This document shows positions 7,726 to 14,842 of a stretch of DNA of 32,960 bases, one piece after another (positions within the stretch are counted from its first letter, which is position 1; each line of letters begins with the position of its first letter). Origin of the DNA: Planctomycetota bacterium. Lineage in GTDB: Bacteria; Planctomycetota; Planctomycetia; Pirellulales; Pirellulaceae. The stretch is from the NCBI GenBank assembly GCA_026692905.1, contig JAPLNL010000004.1:1-32960 (forward strand), in the 5' to 3' direction. Position numbers and translations under genes: made by a program. The notes beneath the pieces were generated by a model. That model was not told the origin of the DNA, made no database searches, and was given only the letters and a program-made list of their open reading frames with translations.

Positions 7726-8430
7726 ATGCTCCAACTTTATCCTCTCGCCCCATCAGCAATCGAAAAGACAGGCCATTCGTCGCTTGCCGTTTCAATCGAA
7801 GGGCTCGATTTTCGTTTGCTTGCAAAAAGGGGGCTTTACTGGCCCGAGCAAAAAATATTATTCATTGCGGACACTCACTTTGGCAAAGAAGCAACATTTC
7901 GCAGCCAAGGTATCGCAGTACCTCGCGGTAGTACAGAGGGTACGGTTGCGACAATCGCACAAATGATCTCCGAGTGTCAAGCATCACGACTGGTATTGTT
8001 GGGCGACATGTTTCATGCACGATCTTCGATTTCGGAAGGTATTCGAGAATCGTTGGATGCGTTTTTTCTAGCGCACCCGCAACTGCGATTTACGCTGGTT
8101 CTAGGAAATCACGACAGGGGCATACAAGCATTGACCAAAGGCTGGCCGATTGAAATCATTGACTCGGGTGCTGCGATCGGTTCGGTTTCCGTTTCTCATC
8201 TTCCGCAAGAACCTAGCCTATCGACTAAACTATTGCTCTGTGGTCACCTTCACCCAGCTTACCGCTTTACTTCCAAAATGGACTCTGTCGGTAAATTACC
8301 CTGCTTTTGGTTATCCAATCGGCAGTTCGTTTTGCCCGCGATCGGCGAGTTCACGGGCACGCAAGTTATCCATCCAAGCAAATCAGATCAAACCTGGGTC
8401 ATTGTAGATGATCAAATCCTTCGAATATAA
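7726..8430 (+). CDS. pdeM: Ligase-associated metallophosphoesterase, PdeM-like endonuclease
   Basis: A 234-residue calcineurin-like phosphoesterase. The metal-binding motifs are complete: ADTHFGKE (D49, H51), GDMFHARS (93-100), GNHDRG (127-132) and GHLHPAYR (173-180). The ADTHFGKE and GDxFHxR forms are typical of the ligase-associated DNA damage response endonuclease family, manganese-dependent nucleases that act on DNA ends. ATG 7726 gives the usual family length. It follows the helicase by 88 bases; the gap carries two repeats, so this gene may be less tightly coupled than the first three. It is the last gene of the repair cassette and converges on the receiver-domain gene. All catalytic residues are present. 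Confidence 0.9.
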   Translation: MLQLYPLAPSAIEKTGHSSLAVSIEGLDFRLLAKRGLYWPEQKILFIADTHFGKEATFRSQGIAVPRGSTEGTVATIAQMISECQASRLVLLGDMFHARSSISEGIRESLDAFFLAHPQLRFTLVLGNHDRGIQALTKGWPIEIIDSGAAIGSVSVSHLPQEPSLSTKLLLCGHLHPAYRFTSKMDSVGKLPCFWLSNRQFVLPAIGEFTGTQVIHPSKSDQTWVIVDDQILRI

Positions 8431-8431
8431 G

Positions 8432-8494
8432 ACCGTGCCACTGACAACTGCTAAAGTATTGTAGCGAGGGCGACTACCTTGCCCCTCGCACGGT
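8432..8494. repeat. Palindromic repeat between convergent genes
   Basis: ACCGTGC (8432-8438) pairs with GCACGGT (8488-8494), and GCGAGGG (8464-8470) pairs with CCCTCGC (8483-8489). The element lies just after the pdeM-like stop and runs into the last codons of the convergent receiver gene, whose C-terminal VRGAR is encoded by it. It may be another repeat of the type seen at 4966 and 7621, and could serve as a bidirectional transcription stop. That role is inferred. Confidence 0.55.
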
Positions 8495-8968
8495 GTAGGG
8501 TTTAGAGAATGGGTAAGCGACAGGGGCTGGAAGAATATCGATGAACCGTGAGAGCTGCTTTCGTAAGTCGTCAAATTTGAGCGGTTTGGTTAAGTGAGCT
8601 GATGCGCCGAGTTGCTTCATTCGCAACTCTAGTCGCTTGTCTTGTCCCCCTGTAATGGCAATCACTGGCAAATACTTCGTTCCCTCGTGTTCTCGAAGGG
8701 CCTCGAGAACCTCGTCACCCTTGGCAAAAGGCATGTTGAAGTCGAGCAAAATCGCGTCGACCTTCCTTAAACGTGATTGTCGGATTCCATCATCGCCGTT
8801 GAAGGCTCTCACGACTGCTACCCCGTGAGCTTCCAACCGATACTTGAGCGCTGCAGAAAAGTCGCCATCGTCCTCCACATGCAGAACAATCGGAGGTGAA
8901 TTACAGATAGCGACATCGGACGTAACGATATCGTCAAGATGGGGATGGTCCATTTGATTTAGATTCAA
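8474..8968 (-). CDS. Single-domain response regulator (receiver protein)
   Basis: A 164-residue protein consisting of one receiver domain. Conserved residues are all present: acidic cluster EDD (32-34), phospho-acceptor D76 in AILLDFNMP, T106 in VIAITGG, and K128 in HLTKPLKF. No DNA-binding or enzymatic output domain follows, so it would signal by protein-protein contact as CheY-type proteins do. The first 25 residues are a polar extension. The C-terminal residues after about 150 are partly encoded by a palindromic repeat, suggesting that the original end was changed. No intact kinase is next to it. A histidine-kinase remnant at 12.3 kb and a second truncated receiver at 9.3-9.55 kb suggest a former signalling locus. 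Confidence 0.9.
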   Translation of the reverse strand: MNLNQMDHPHLDDIVTSDVAICNSPPIVLHVEDDGDFSAALKYRLEAHGVAVVRAFNGDDGIRQSRLRKVDAILLDFNMPFAKGDEVLEALREHEGTKYLPVIAITGGQDKRLELRMKQLGASAHLTKPLKFDDLRKQLSRFIDILPAPVAYPFSKPYTVRGAR

Positions 8969-9032
8969 GCGAGAGTGTCCTTTGAGATGGATTGAAAGTG
9001 TCTTAAAAAACTTCGACGTACACGATTAACCT

Positions 9033-9090
9033 CGTTCCAAGGCCTGCCTTGGAACGCATTGCTTCGAGGCTCCGCCTCGCGTTAGCAATG
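9033..9090. repeat. Double-hairpin intergenic repeat
   Basis: The first hairpin, CGTTCCAAGGC (9033-9043) with GCCTTGGAACG (9046-9056), is perfect over 11 bp. It is followed directly by a second hairpin: CATTGCT (9057-9063) with AGCAATG (9084-9090), and inner CGAGGC (9065-9070) with GCCTCG (9074-9079). Sequences of this form (CGTTCC-AAGGC, then GAGGCTCCGCCTC) recur between genes in planctomycetes and look REP-like. It sits upstream of the receiver gene. Confidence 0.75.
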
Positions 9091-9206
9091 AATTTTTGAC
9101 TCAGGAAGCCGTAGCCTCCGCTACTTTGCGTCCCCAGGCGGAGCCAGGGTACGAGTTCAAAGTTACCGTAGGATGGGACCAATGTCCCGTCCGTTTATTC
9201 GTTCGG

Positions 9207-9286
9207 GACAAGGGTCCCAAACTACAGACAAGGGTCCCAAACTACAGACAAGGGTCCCAAACTACAGACAAGGGTCCCAAATTACA
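9207..9286. repeat. Four tandem copies of a 20-bp unit
   Basis: The unit GACAAGGGTCCCAAACTACA occurs four times without spacers (9207-9226, 9227-9246, 9247-9266, 9267-9286); the last copy has one C-to-T change. The stretch 8969-9295 holds no recognisable gene, only this array and the double hairpin. The copies are nearly identical, so expansion is probably recent. Without spacers it is not a CRISPR array. Confidence 0.95.
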
Positions 9287-9295
9287 ACTGTTAGT

Positions 9296-9553
9296 TCAGT
9301 GGTCATAACATGCCTCGCTAGCTGGCAAGCCTAGATGCGGTAGCAACGTGGAGAAGAGCGTATCAAATGGAGTTGGCTTTACGAGATAACTGTCCGCTCC
9401 GAGGGAGAGCATTTCTTGCTTGCGATCGTCCGCGCGATGGCCGGTTAAAACAATGACTGGGATATGCTTCGTCGCCTCGCAAGCTCTTAAACTTTCCAAA
9501 ACGTACCGCCCATCTCCGTTTGGCATATCGAGGTCCAGGTAGCCCCCAAATTC
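9296..9553 (-). pseudogene. Receiver domain remnant, N-terminally truncated
   Basis: The minus-strand frame reads YLDLDMPNGDGRYVLESL, then VIVLTGHRADDRKQ and SYLVKPTPFDTL. These are the second half of a response-regulator receiver domain, including the phospho-acceptor region (LDMPNGDG), the conserved threonine and the lysine of VKP. An in-frame TAG at 9554-9556 stands directly before the preserved part. The first two beta strands and the acidic pocket are missing, so phosphorylation chemistry is not possible. It resembles, but is not identical to, the intact receiver 330 bases away. Probably a dead paralogue. Confidence 0.8.
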
Positions 9554-9606
9554 CTACACCGTTCAATAAGACAAGTCCGTCGCGACGACGTCACTGCAAA
9601 GCGTCT

Positions 9607-9765
9607 TCAAGCCTCGAAATGCCAAGCGTTATAAAATGGGTTTGAGTTAGGCTGGAATTCGAATGGACCGCTCATGAGGTGCAAACCAATGATGCCCAAG
9701 CAAATAGACAAAAACGCGATCAAGATCTTAGCTTTCCAAGTTTGGATCTTCTGACGGATTGACAA
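9607..9765 (-). CDS. Possible small single-span membrane protein
   Basis: A short open frame (about 52 residues from TTG 9765) reads LSIRQKIQTWKAKILIAF, a hydrophobic helix of about 18 residues, then LMSGPFEFQPNSNPFYNAW. The frame is open further upstream to a stop near 9815, with WIVRTPPLRRVKR before the helix but no ATG. The arrangement (basic N-terminus, one helix, polar tail) is that of a small inner-membrane protein or the surviving end of a larger one. No family recognised. Confidence 0.3.
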   Translation of the reverse strand: MSIRQKIQTWKAKILIAFLSICLGIIGLHLMSGPFEFQPNSNPFYNAWHFEA

Positions 9766-9926
9766 GCGTTTGACACGCCGGAGCGGCGGTGTCCGGACGA
9801 TCCAGTCTGGACTTCCCTGTCAGGAATACCGTCGGCCCACTTGACCAGCTAAATGATTTACTATGAAACCTTCGTTGAAAGGCGCAGGCGCCGGAGAATC
9901 ATGAGTTCCATCTTAAATATTAGATT

Positions 9927-10112
9927 ATGTCACAGCCACCGAATCAAATTGCGATTTCTATGATACCACTTGGCCCAAACCCAAAGGTCTCGCCGAGTGC
10001 CATCAAAAATCATCTTTCGTCAACCTGGTCCGACCTCCCTTTGTTAGGCCAAACTACCAACTTCAATGAATCCATTCCTACCAATCAATACGACAAGTAT
10101 TTTCGCCAATGA
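9927..10112 (+). CDS. Short hypothetical frame, possible remnant
   Basis: A 61-codon frame starting MSQPPNQIAISMIPLGPNPK in a stretch that otherwise carries no gene (9766-10310). Another frame stays open directly after it (SIFANDTPVADALASLID), so the two may be pieces of one broken gene. The composition is plausible for protein, but I cannot assign a family. Apart from this and a hairpin at 10220, I see nothing else in the stretch. Confidence 0.25.
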   Translation: MSQPPNQIAISMIPLGPNPKVSPSAIKNHLSSTWSDLPLLGQTTNFNESIPTNQYDKYFRQ

Positions 10113-10219
10113 CACGCCGGTTGCGGATGCCCTTGCGAGTCTGATAGACTGTAGCCAAGGAAAGCGGAACGCGTAGAATCCGCACAGATCAGACAAGGCG
10201 AAGCGACTTAGCCCAACGT

Positions 10220-10265
10220 ACAATCTATCCCTCCGTTCCGCTTCGCTCCAGTTGGGATAGATTGT
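10220..10265. repeat. Perfect 12-bp inverted repeat upstream of 10311 gene
   Basis: ACAATCTATCCC (10220-10231) and GGGATAGATTGT (10254-10265) are exact reverse complements with a 22-base loop. It ends 45 bases before the start of the next gene, so it lies in that gene's leader or promoter. It may be a repeat element, a terminator for upstream transcription, or a regulatory hairpin. It lacks a T-run. Confidence 0.8.
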
Positions 10266-10310
10266 TATTCATTATCCGCAACAATATTTAACCAACTAGT
10301 TCGAGTCCCT

Positions 10311-10892
10311 ATGCCGACAACTGCCTTCGCAACGATAAACGCCAGAATCCAACCGATGGATCGTGGGGAGCGCTACGAAGATCCTTTGATTGACGCATTG
10401 GAAAACAGCAACATTGCTGATGTTGTTGGCGGTGGATCGATGCTTTTGGCTGGGGGGAATGAAATTGGCTATTGTTGCATCGATCTGGACATTCATGAAC
10501 TCGAACATGGCGTTCCGCTAATCTGCTCCATTCTTGAAGCCGCTGGAGCACCCTTAGGCTCGTACTTGTCATACGACCATGCTGATTCCTCACATCGAAT
10601 TCCCTTCGGTAAGAACTATGGTATAGGTATCTACCTCAATGGGACGGATCTTCCTGACTCTGTTTATGCAGATTGCGACGTCAACTATCTAGTTTCCGAA
10701 ATCAACCGTCTGCTAAGGGACATTGGGTCATGCCAAAGCAATTGGCAAGGACCAACAGAAACGGCACTTTATGTTTATGGCTCCTCCCGCGACAGCATGC
10801 GAGAATTGCTTCGCGACCTAATCGAAAATTATCCCCTTTGTGAACGCGCTCGTGTCGTCGATCTTCCTGACGCTATCCTAGAAGGCGGATAA
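10311..10892 (+). CDS. Conserved hypothetical protein
   Basis: A 193-residue soluble protein with no signal peptide or membrane segment. Conserved-looking blocks are PMDRGERYEDPLIDAL, IADVVGGGSML, GYCCIDLDIHELEHGVP, LEAAGAPLGSYL, GIYLNGTDLPDSVY, WQGPTETALYVYG and ENYPLCERARVVDLP. I recall bacterial hypothetical proteins with the same order (R-Y-x-D-P-L, G-G-G-T/S, I-D-I-D, G-A-P-x-G, W-x-G-P-T-E-T), sometimes near polymorphic-toxin loci, but I know no established function. ATG 10311 is used; an internal ATG at 10356 is an alternative. It stands alone behind the 10220 hairpin, between degraded genes, but is itself intact. Confidence 0.75.
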   Translation: MPTTAFATINARIQPMDRGERYEDPLIDALENSNIADVVGGGSMLLAGGNEIGYCCIDLDIHELEHGVPLICSILEAAGAPLGSYLSYDHADSSHRIPFGKNYGIGIYLNGTDLPDSVYADCDVNYLVSEINRLLRDIGSCQSNWQGPTETALYVYGSSRDSMRELLRDLIENYPLCERARVVDLPDAILEGG

Positions 10893-10995
10893 CAAACCAT
10901 TGGCCACGAAGCACTCGATCGGCCGTTTTGACTTGCGTTAAGTCAACTCCTCGGGCTTGCTAAACCCTGTCCTTATGTGGCTTTGAGAACCGCGC

Positions 10996-11313
10996 ATGAA
11001 AGGAACTGCCTATCTATTTCAAGCCGCATTGATCTGCGTGTGGTGGGTCGGTCTCGCTTCCAACCGATTCTTTTTTGCCGCCTTTCAGTTCGACGAGATC
11101 CCACCGACGGCGTTTTGGGCATTCTTCGCCCCCGATGTACTCTTGATTGCAGCGTTATCGACGGTTCCGATATTGATATACTCTGTTTTAGGTGCGCTGG
11201 TTTGGCATCTGGTTGTGCGACCATCGGAGGAACGCGATATGTCCCAGCGGTTCGGTGAACCCCACGAGGTGTATCGTCGGCAAGTTTCTTGCTGGATGCC
11301 GACGTTTCGCTAA
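10996..11313 (+). pseudogene. Isoprenylcysteine carboxyl methyltransferase-like protein, internally shortened
   Basis: A 105-residue frame with two hydrophobic segments (about residues 5-22 and 38-70) and a C-terminal block, PSEERDMSQRFGEPHEVYRR followed by QVSCWMP. That block is the signature of the ICMT/phospholipid-methyltransferase superfamily: E-E, then F-G-x-x-Y-x-x-Y, then W-x-P. Complete members have four or more membrane spans and about 150-250 residues, with a G-x-G-type SAM site in the middle. Here that central part is absent and the N-terminal helices run straight into the C-terminal block. An internal in-frame deletion is the simplest reading, and activity is doubtful. The frame itself is uninterrupted, so a small non-catalytic protein remains possible. 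Confidence 0.55.
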
Positions 11314-11388
11314 TATGCCACGTAACACATAATTGATTCTGCGTCGTCGTTCTAGGGACGTACGCGGGCTGGATTCCTAGGCGTCCTG

Positions 11389-12159
11389 CTATGGGGATTT
11401 TGTTTCTTTCCTGAGAGTGGCAGACATTAGCCGACCATCGGTGAACCAGCGATCTCCCCCTCCGTTGCGACCCTCATGCTTTGGTTGAAAGTTCTCGATA
11501 GCCGATTGATCGACCAGACCACCGGATGCTTGAAGGGTTTCGATGATATGGTCCCGCTCTCGATCGATATCGGCATCCACATGATGGGTGATCTGTCCGG
11601 TGGTGTAACTAAGTCCCACACGCTCATCATAAGTCCCGGCGCCCATCCACCCTGGCTGTCCATTGGCATCTAACTGTTCTGATTTCCAGAACCGGACATG
11701 ATGCCTTTTGCGTGGATCGTTACCGACCGGTTGCTCAAATGCGAGATCTTCTTTGCGACCGTATAGAAACAAATTGCTGACCGGGGCCGTATCGTAAGGA
11801 CGTTTAAGCACTGTCCCTTCCACAATCTTGAAATCGTCTTTGATGTTGAGGGGATCGGCCTCAAACCAACCAGCCGCTTTCATGACGTGTTTCAAGTCGG
11901 TTTCGCTCCCAATGAGAGCTAGATTGATAGGATCTCCTGGATGTCCATCGGAGGTTACGGTCAACGTTGGCGAAGCGGAAATGGCAGGATGACGATGGTC
12001 GTAGAGGCTCCACAAGAACGGAACGAAACCATATGCAATGAACAAGTACGTCGCGAGGAACGCAAGAAAGATCCTCATTCCGTACGGTATCACTTTTCGC
12101 TTCTCCTTCTCGGATCGATTTTTTCTGTTCTCGTGTTCTTCAAGTGGTGGTGTGTCCAA
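11389..12159 (-). CDS. LssY C-terminal domain protein, membrane-anchored
   Basis: A 256-residue protein with a highly charged cytoplasmic N-terminus (residues 1-26), one membrane segment (about 29-50), then an extracytoplasmic LssY_C domain. Family marks are DPINLALIGSETDLKHVMKAAGWFEADP, SNLFLYGRKEDLAFEQPVG, KRHHVRFWKSE and VGLSYTTGQITHHVDADIDRERDHI. The domain was named for a Legionella type I secretion-associated protein. It often accompanies phosphatases or membrane proteins, and its biochemical role is not established. The length and all domain blocks look complete. It is separated from its neighbours by remnants and does not appear to be in an operon. Confidence 0.85.
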   Translation of the reverse strand: MDTPPLEEHENRKNRSEKEKRKVIPYGMRIFLAFLATYLFIAYGFVPFLWSLYDHRHPAISASPTLTVTSDGHPGDPINLALIGSETDLKHVMKAAGWFEADPLNIKDDFKIVEGTVLKRPYDTAPVSNLFLYGRKEDLAFEQPVGNDPRKRHHVRFWKSEQLDANGQPGWMGAGTYDERVGLSYTTGQITHHVDADIDRERDHIIETLQASGGLVDQSAIENFQPKHEGRNGGGDRWFTDGRLMSATLRKETKSP

Positions 12160-12250
12160 AGGTGCTGCTCCTACCCGTTTAGGCCATGTTTCGAAAAGGA
12201 ACGCAGGCGCGGACCTAAAACTGCATCCGATCGATTGACCAAAATGGAAC

Positions 12251-12359
12251 TTACGTTGCCAACCGAATGGGGGTCGGGAATTCGATCACGAATTTGGTTC
12301 CGCGTCCTACCTTCGCATTGACCGCAAAGTCTACCGCCGTGGGCTTCAATGATCTTGGA
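12251..12359 (-). pseudogene. Histidine kinase C-terminal remnant, frameshifted
   Basis: On the minus strand SKIIEAHGG (from about 12359) is followed, after a one-base frame change, by VDFAVNAKVGRGTKFVIEFP and a stop at 12251-12253. In sensor kinases the order is I-V-E-A-H-G-G, then the G2 box G-x-G-T-x-F and the final strand F-x-L-P, so this is the very end of an ATPase domain. Only about 33 residues survive, the frame is broken, and nothing upstream belongs to a kinase. It is a decayed relic, possibly once the partner of one of the receiver proteins at 8.5-9.5 kb. Confidence 0.7.
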
Positions 12360-12441
12360 TTAATCTTGAACCCGTGGGGCCATCCATCTACGCTGGTCGA
12401 CCGATTCTTTTGCTAGATTTCTAGCTTAGTTTTGTGACAAG

Positions 12442-12601
12442 GTGGAGATCGGACATCGCTCGATATCGGTGTGCCATTTGGCCAACATCACCCGGGAGCT
12501 TGATCGCCCCTTGCCCATCGAACGAATCGTTTGTCGGCGATCCTCAAGCCAACGGCCTGTTGACCCGCCAGCGCCGCAAGGGTTTCGAGCTTACAGATTG
12601 A
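12442..12601 (+). pseudogene. Gfo/Idh/MocA oxidoreductase C-terminal remnant, frameshifted
   Basis: The plus strand encodes GHRSISVCHLANITRELDRP in one frame. After a frame change it gives SNESFVGDPQANGLLTRQRR, then KGFELTD and TGA at 12599-12601. Together they match the C-terminal end of planctomycete Gfo/Idh/MocA-type NAD(P)-dependent dehydrogenases: S-x-x-x-C-H-L-x-N-I, then E-x-F-x-G-D-x-x-A-N and R-x-x-R. The Rossmann domain and most of the protein are missing. The adjoining bases up to 12765 hold no recognisable gene. Confidence 0.7.
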
Positions 12602-12765
12602 ATCATTTTGCGTTCCAGCGACGGAGAGCCAGTTGCCTATCAATTAAGGCGGAATCTGGTCCAAGCCACTCTTTGAAGCGTTCCTGAACACTTGGAATTG
12701 CCAAGTCCGACCAACTTTTTCTTCTTCGCCAAAACTCCGATTTGCCAAATTGTGGCGAACGTTTG

Positions 12766-13950
12766 TTACTCTGTGCTTGTATCCGTTCGAAAACGTTGCA
12801 GGGCGTTTGCAATTTTTTGTTGCAGCGCGGCATGACTGTGGTGTTCGACAACGAATAGCCGCCCTCGCTCCGCCAATTTCAACGCTCGATTCGGACTCGC
12901 GACAAGCTCGCACAAAATTTCACACATCTCCGTGATTGTTTCCGCGTGACAGTAGTGAATTCCGTCTATCAAGCCCAAACCCTCAACCGCCTTGTGCGTG
13001 GCGATGACGACCACGCCCGCAGCCAGAGCCTCCAAAACTTTGATCCGAGTGCCGCTGCCATGGCGAATTGGCAAGAGTGAATAACCGCTCTGAGTCAATA
13101 GTTTTGCACACGATACAGGATCGGCTTCAAGATGTATAAGCCCCATGGAGGCTAAGTTGCGAATAGTCCGACTCGGTGCTCTTCCCGCAACAATGGGCCG
13201 GACTTTGACTTCTTTTTGAGCTAACGCCGGCACCAATCCATGTCCGATTTCGGCCACGGCCGCCACGTTCGGAAAGTAGGATAAGTGCCCAATAAACAAT
13301 GGAACTGGATTTCGATAGCGGTCCTCATAAATACTTGTAGCTAACAACTTCTCGTCCGGAATAGGATTTGGAATGAGATGGTGGGATGCTCCACCCAAGG
13401 CCCGCAGTTCGGATTCATCCATCGAAGAGCAAACCCAAGTCTGATCAGCCATTCGGCTCAATTCACGATCGGCTTCCTTCACTGCGGCTAGACAACGTCT
13501 TCCGAATGAGTTAGCCAGCACGCGTTTGAACCATGTCCGAGACTTGATTCGTTCCTGATAAATGCGGGACTCGACATTGTGCATATCCAATACGGTTGGA
13601 ACTCGCCGGTCCTTGAGTTGCCTTAGGATGTCCCCCCAAGCAACACCTTCTAGCACGACGACAGTGGGCTGAAATGCATCGAGCAGTTCATCCACTTCAT
13701 AAGCAGCCCTTTGCGGGAACCGCAAACAAATGGGAAGCTCGGAACGATAGTTTCGCCACGGATTGGTACCGCTGAAGCAAGGCAAGGTGTGATAATCAAC
13801 CGAGATCTTGGACGTCGCCTGTCGCGGTTGTGTCAAGCCGACACCGCAGTAGGCGGAAATGCCTTTGTGACAACTAAGTAGCGTGTTGCGAATATCGGCA
13901 CCGGAAATGGGGGGCCAAGGACAGTCGACAAAAAACTGCATCAATCGCAT
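12766..13950 (-). CDS. Glycosyltransferase, GT4-like (GT-B fold)
   Basis: A 394-residue GT-B glycosyltransferase. The N-terminal acceptor domain includes PWPPISGADIRN near the start (11-22) and LDMHNVES (121-128), a typical linker motif of GT4 enzymes. The C-terminal donor domain has GHLSYFPNV (221-229) and GSGTRIKVLEALAAG (298-312), the nucleotide-sugar-binding segment, followed by VVVIATHKAVEGL. It should transfer a sugar from an activated donor onto a growing glycan on the cytoplasmic face of the membrane. The sugar cannot be read from sequence. It follows the next minus-strand gene (13994-14842) with a 43-base gap, so the two may be co-transcribed. It is the first of five adjacent glycosyltransferase genes. 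Confidence 0.9.
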   Translation of the reverse strand: MRLMQFFVDCPWPPISGADIRNTLLSCHKGISAYCGVGLTQPRQATSKISVDYHTLPCFSGTNPWRNYRSELPICLRFPQRAAYEVDELLDAFQPTVVVLEGVAWGDILRQLKDRRVPTVLDMHNVESRIYQERIKSRTWFKRVLANSFGRRCLAAVKEADRELSRMADQTWVCSSMDESELRALGGASHHLIPNPIPDEKLLATSIYEDRYRNPVPLFIGHLSYFPNVAAVAEIGHGLVPALAQKEVKVRPIVAGRAPSRTIRNLASMGLIHLEADPVSCAKLLTQSGYSLLPIRHGSGTRIKVLEALAAGVVVIATHKAVEGLGLIDGIHYCHAETITEMCEILCELVASPNRALKLAERGRLFVVEHHSHAALQQKIANALQRFRTDTSTE

Positions 13951-13993
13951 AGTAGCTTTCAGCGGTCGTCGCCCGAGTTCATGAAAAGGCTCT

Positions 13994-14842
13994 CTATTGG
14001 CAAAGCTCGAGCGACTTGATCAAACGATGGATAACCGGAGGTGCTGAACCGCCATTGTCGGGACGCTTATAAACTTTTTGATAAGGCAAGAGGCGTTGCA
14101 GTTTAGCCAACTCGAAGGATAGCTTTTGGATTCGGCTCATCTTCTCACGGCGTCTCAAGGCGATGATTGGGAAATTTGAATCGTTCCAATGATCAGGATG
14201 AACTGACGCCCCAAACTTTTTGACGAGAAGACTGAAGATCGATTGATCGTGTCGATGCCCTTGGAATCCAGGTGGGTTTGGGATCCGAGATGGTTGGTCT
14301 GAAACAAGGCGAAAATCCTCAAGGCTACACCATTTTAACCAGTTTGCCACCAATTCCTTGTTTTCCGTAGTGTTCATCAAAACCTGGAAAGTTGCGATGT
14401 GTTGCCCTGTCAACTTATATTGCGGTTCCGCACAACCCATGGCCTCGAAAACATCGGCTTTGGTGTATTCCTCTTCTTTGAACGACATCTGAAACGCGAG
14501 ACGGCGCGTCGGATGAGTACAGACATCGTGAATCCATTCTCGAAATACCTCACGCGCTTTGCCCGTGCTCACAATTCCACATCCCGCGTCGGCATATACG
14601 ACAATATCTCCGATCGAAGAGCCGACCAGCATTTCTGCGATCACCATCGGTTTCCACAACCAGAATCCGTAGCCGCGGGACCGAGCCATGAAAGCTCGCA
14701 AACTCGGATCAAGTTTCAAATCGTCCTGATTGAATTTCCTTATGGTGTCGAAATAGCCGGAATCCTCGGCTTCGGCTAGGAGTTTTTTCAGCGTATTGGT
14801 GAATCGAGGTTCGCTACCAAATGTGCAAAAGTGAACTTGCAT
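13994..14842 (-). CDS. Putative glycosyltransferase of the GYGFWLWKP family
   Basis: A 282-residue soluble protein. Visible landmarks are the opening VHFCTFGSEPRFTNTLKKL, RGYGFWLWKP (56-65), VYADAG (82-87; a D-x-D-like acidic site is not strict here), TGQHIATF, and GHRHDQSIFSLL (195-206). The same order is found in capsular and LPS-cluster proteins annotated as hypothetical glycosyltransferases, presumed GT-A-fold. I name no CAZy family. The genomic context (GT4-like downstream, GT25, GT10 and GT2 alongside) supports a role in surface glycan assembly. The start at 14842 is preceded by GGAG on the coding strand a few bases upstream, a good ribosome binding site. No membrane segment or signal peptide is seen. 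Confidence 0.7.
   Translation of the reverse strand: MQVHFCTFGSEPRFTNTLKKLLAEAEDSGYFDTIRKFNQDDLKLDPSLRAFMARSRGYGFWLWKPMVIAEMLVGSSIGDIVVYADAGCGIVSTGKAREVFREWIHDVCTHPTRRLAFQMSFKEEEYTKADVFEAMGCAEPQYKLTGQHIATFQVLMNTTENKELVANWLKWCSLEDFRLVSDQPSRIPNPPGFQGHRHDQSIFSLLVKKFGASVHPDHWNDSNFPIIALRRREKMSRIQKLSFELAKLQRLLPYQKVYKRPDNGGSAPPVIHRLIKSLELCQ

Noticed and set aside
9057-9090. Intrinsic terminator for the neighbouring genes
   Set aside because: Stable hairpins exist, but no T-run follows on either side; the REP-like form fits better.
9207-9286. CRISPR array
   Set aside because: The 20-base units follow each other without spacers, and no cas gene is present.
12603-12851. A minus-strand frame (SWSDLAIPSVQERFKEWLG) downstream of the GT4-like gene
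   Set aside because: It overlaps the C-terminal codons of the glycosyltransferase in another frame and matches no family I recognise.
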